From Bacillus sp. NTK071 (GTDB taxonomy: Bacteria > Bacillota > Bacilli > Bacillales > Guptibacillaceae), in NCBI RefSeq assembly GCF_017303315.1, contig NZ_JAFKOI010000006.1, positions 62,001-126,000 of the forward strand: DNA of 64,000 bases, given 5' to 3'. Positions 61,793-64,000 of this stretch are shown here, one piece after another; the first letter of the stretch is position 1; each line of letters begins with the position of its first letter. Under the pieces are notes generated by a model. That model made no database searches. It was not told the DNA's origin and worked only from the letters and a program-made list of their open reading frames with translations. Position numbers and translations under genes: made by a program.

Positions 61793-61981
61793 CTATTGTT
61801 TTGGATTAACTTTCATGCGCTCTTGCTGGAAGAATTCTTTTAATTCAGGGTTCAAATAATCTGGCTCCTTGTCGTTCAAGTTCAGTTTGATCAGCTTGCC
61901 TTCAAGGTAATCCATGATGCCAATTTCCGTACCGTTGCCAAGCTGTTTCTGAAAAATGGTTTCATAACGTATGCTGCTCAT
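61793..61981 (-). CDS. Small hypothetical protein, 62 residues
   Basis: The protein is soluble and charged: MSSIRYETIFQKQLGNGTEI, then a beta-rich part (MDYLEGKLIKLNL) and an acidic/basic C-terminal helix (PELKEFFQQERMKVNPKQ). An AGGAGGGCTCCG site precedes the ATG and a terminator follows, so it is a normal single gene. No family was recognised. Confidence 0.75.
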   Translation of the reverse strand: MSSIRYETIFQKQLGNGTEIGIMDYLEGKLIKLNLNDKEPDYLNPELKEFFQQERMKVNPKQ

Positions 61982-62126
61982 CGGAGCCCTCCTGTTGCGC
62001 GTTTTTTTCTACTATAGCATGTTTGATAAGCAAAAAACCTAAGTTAAACTTCTCTTAAATGATTTGTAATCAAAGCGCAACAATGCTTAACAGGATGACA
62101 TAGTTTATCTTTCATGAAACATGATT

Positions 62127-64000
62127 TTAGCCTTTTGTTACAGATTTTTGTGAAATAATCATCGGTTTACTACAGAGTGGACATTGTTTTTCGTTTGGAT
62201 GTCCAGCCTCGTCTATCTTCATCCAGCCTTTGCAGAATTCGCTCGTACAGATCCAGGCTTTTACCGTTTTACCTTGTGGCTTCACAATTTTCTTGAAAGC
62301 ATCGGTTAGAAATCGTGAGACAGGTGTTTGTTTACCAAGATGCTTTTCAGGCGAACTAATATACAGTTCTTCTTTAGCTCTTGTAATGGCTACATAACAA
62401 AGTCTACGTTCTTCTTCGAGATCAGCTGTCGGATTCTTCATGTAGAGCTGTTTATGAGAGGTTTCCTTATCCTTCATCGCATTTAACGCAGAAACGTGAG
62501 GAAGAATCGTCTCTGAAGCTCCAATAACATAAACAATAGGAAACTCAAGACCTTTCGCCTGATGAATGGATAGAAGGGATAGTGCGTTAGAAGAACGATT
62601 ATTTTGCTTATGTTCATGAAAACGTTGAATAATTCGGTCAACATAAGCAAGGAATTCAGGAATCGTTTCAAAACGAGAGCTTGAGAATTCAAGTTCGTCC
62701 ATCATTTCTTTAAGCGTTGTTTTGTGAACAGTGAGTGCTTCATCATTGGCACTGTCTAAATGCTTCATATAATCATCCCGAAGCACTTGAATCGCTCTCT
62801 CAGGGCGGTGCCGCTTCGCTTCCTCTATTAAATCGATGCGTCGGTCAATTGCTTTCTTTTGAAAATCCCGAAGTGTTTTCCATGATTTTAAATGAGAAAG
62901 AGGGAAATCTGCCGGCTCTACAAAATTCTCCATTTCAATATGCCTCATTCCCGACTCCTGATTAATAAATAAGGAAGGTAGCACTGCAGCAGTTGCGTCT
63001 AGATTGTGGTGCTCATAAGCAAGTCTTAGGTGGTCCATCATGCCCTTAATGACTGATTGCTCGTAGAAAACCTGCTTCATTCCTTGAGCGTTAAAAGGTA
63101 TATCTTGTTCGATTAACTGTTCAAAGATGGCTCGTGCATTTGTATAGGTTCTTGTTAGTATCGCGATATCTTTCCAATCACGCTGCTGTTCACGTATATG
63201 AGTGAGAACATGACTTGCCTCTTCTTCTGTCGTAGCAGGGCGTAAGTAGAATGGTTGCTTTCCATCTTTATCTGTTGCATTCATTGTTTTAAGTCTTCGA
63301 TAGGTATTATGCTTGATGACATGGTTTCCAAGTCCAACAATTGGTGGAGCAGATCGATAATTGGTATTGAGAGTGACTACTGATGCTTCTGGATATTCTT
63401 TATCAAACTCAAGAATTATGGAACTGTTCGCTCCGTTAAAAGAATAAATGACTTGATCATCGTCGCCTACTACAAAGAGATTGTTTTGTGGTGCGGCAAT
63501 TTGTTTTATCAGCTCGTATTGAATTGGATTCGTATCTTGAAACTCATCAACAAGGACGTATTGAAAACGATTTTGCATTTTGGTGAGAAGATCAGGATTA
63601 TGCGTGAATTCACGATATGTGAAAACAAGGATATCGTCGAAATCCATGTATCCATTCGCTGTTTTCCATTCTTCATAGGCGCTGAAAGCTTCTTTTAGTT
63701 CTTTTGTTTCCTTGCTGTCTGGCACATCTTCTGGTTCCATCATTTTCACTTTGCACGAAGAAATAGAAGACAACATAATTTCAGGTAGTGATGCTTCAGG
63801 ACTTTTCATCTTTTTAAGGATGTTCTTCATGATTATTTGCTTATGACGTTCGCTATTAAGTATTTTTTGGTTATATCCAAGGCTTCTCAACAGTTTTAAG
63901 AAGATTGAGTGAAATGTACCAGCTGTTAATCTTCTTGCATCCTGAGCATGTACGCCTGGTAATCTACTAATTCGCTCACGCATTTCTTCAGAAGCTTTTC
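62127..64000 (-). CDS. UvrD/Rep-family DNA helicase, partial, with C-terminal zinc ribbon
   Basis: The reading frame runs off the right edge, so the N-terminus with Walker A is outside. The first visible residues (KASEEMRERI) are motif Ia of UvrD helicases. TAGTFHSIFLKLL, DEFQDTNPIQYELI (Walker B), VVGDDDQVIYSFNGA, LNTNYRSAPPIV, LLSIHQAKGLEFPIVYV and RRLCYVAITRAKEEL follow in order. The last 45 residues hold a CTSEFCKGW...CPLCSKPM four-Cys motif, a zinc ribbon also seen in YjcD-like helicases. It unwinds DNA 3' to 5' with ATP (known for the family). It is a separate helicase, not PcrA, which lacks this zinc tail. Confidence 0.93.
   Translation of the reverse strand, partial: KASEEMRERISRLPGVHAQDARRLTAGTFHSIFLKLLRSLGYNQKILNSERHKQIIMKNILKKMKSPEASLPEIMLSSISSCKVKMMEPEDVPDSKETKELKEAFSAYEEWKTANGYMDFDDILVFTYREFTHNPDLLTKMQNRFQYVLVDEFQDTNPIQYELIKQIAAPQNNLFVVGDDDQVIYSFNGANSSIILEFDKEYPEASVVTLNTNYRSAPPIVGLGNHVIKHNTYRRLKTMNATDKDGKQPFYLRPATTEEEASHVLTHIREQQRDWKDIAILTRTYTNARAIFEQLIEQDIPFNAQGMKQVFYEQSVIKGMMDHLRLAYEHHNLDATAAVLPSLFINQESGMRHIEMENFVEPADFPLSHLKSWKTLRDFQKKAIDRRIDLIEEAKRHRPERAIQVLRDDYMKHLDSANDEALTVHKTTLKEMMDELEFSSSRFETIPEFLAYVDRIIQRFHEHKQNNRSSNALSLLSIHQAKGLEFPIVYVIGASETILPHVSALNAMKDKETSHKQLYMKNPTADLEEERRLCYVAITRAKEELYISSPEKHLGKQTPVSRFLTDAFKKIVKPQGKTVKAWICTSEFCKGWMKIDEAGHPNEKQCPLCSKPMIISQKSVTKG

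Overview
The window looks like a chromosomal segment of a low-GC, endospore-forming member of the Bacillaceae. The evidence is strong AGGAGG-type ribosome-binding sites, several TTG/GTG starts, and genes that closely match Bacillus subtilis families: spo0F, ytxG/ytxH, yukE-yukD-yukC-yukBA-yueB-yueC, bmrCD (yheI/yheH), yuxO/menI, yczE, speD and the menFDHBEC operon. The species cannot be named from this sequence. No rRNA, tRNA, prophage, insertion sequence or CRISPR array was recognised.

Layout. 1-1128: end of a VOC-family gene, then a SAM-I (S-box) riboswitch that now precedes only a 45-residue remnant of an SfnG-like flavin monooxygenase. 1129-6340: an internally duplicated beta-helix protein, a secreted M4 metalloprotease and an NAD-dependent epimerase/reductase. 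6449-16293 (minus strand): a complete type VII secretion (Ess/Yuk) operon, esxA-esaB-essB-essC-esaA-essA. 16666-20302: a lipoprotein, a 3D-domain cell-wall protein behind a WalR-like box, and YczE. 20410-24316: an old-yellow-enzyme reductase and proline genes proBA. 24733-31083: envelope and stress genes, including an ECF sigma/anti-sigma pair with an autoregulatory-looking promoter, DUF2254 and DUF418 membrane proteins, an alarmone-hydrolase-like HD protein and ytxGH. 31145-38775: spo0F, a DEAD-box helicase, small membrane proteins, a signal-less amidase, an SDR, a CapA-like phosphoesterase and proI. 38818-44937: a large membrane protein, speD, aldehyde dehydrogenase, a PfkB sugar kinase and an M42 aminopeptidase. 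45007-49042: the heterodimeric multidrug exporter bmrCD behind a leader-peptide attenuator. 49075-50666: DUF3231, a nuclease lipoprotein and a tiny zinc-ribbon protein. 50697-60425: the menaquinone cluster (menI, menA, then menFDHBEC). 60484-64000: small proteins, including three of 22-28 residues, and a UvrD-family helicase cut by the right edge.

How the genes work together. The men cluster encodes nearly the whole chorismate-to-demethylmenaquinone route, including the DHNA-CoA thioesterase menI. proBA and proI together make proline from glutamate. The Ess/Yuk operon holds all core secretion components, but no LXG toxin or immunity gene lies beside it.

The most notable observations are: (1) a ribosome-mediated attenuator upstream of bmrCD with two tandem terminators and mutually exclusive pairings readable from the sequence; (2) speD apparently starting at an AUC codon; (3) an orphaned S-box riboswitch; (4) a two-module repeat in three intergenic regions and a separate five-unit 20-bp tandem repeat; (5) unannotated very small genes; (6) a consensus promoter driving an unexplained transcript near 33.97 kb. 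Promoter, fold and family calls were made by eye, without alignment or folding software.
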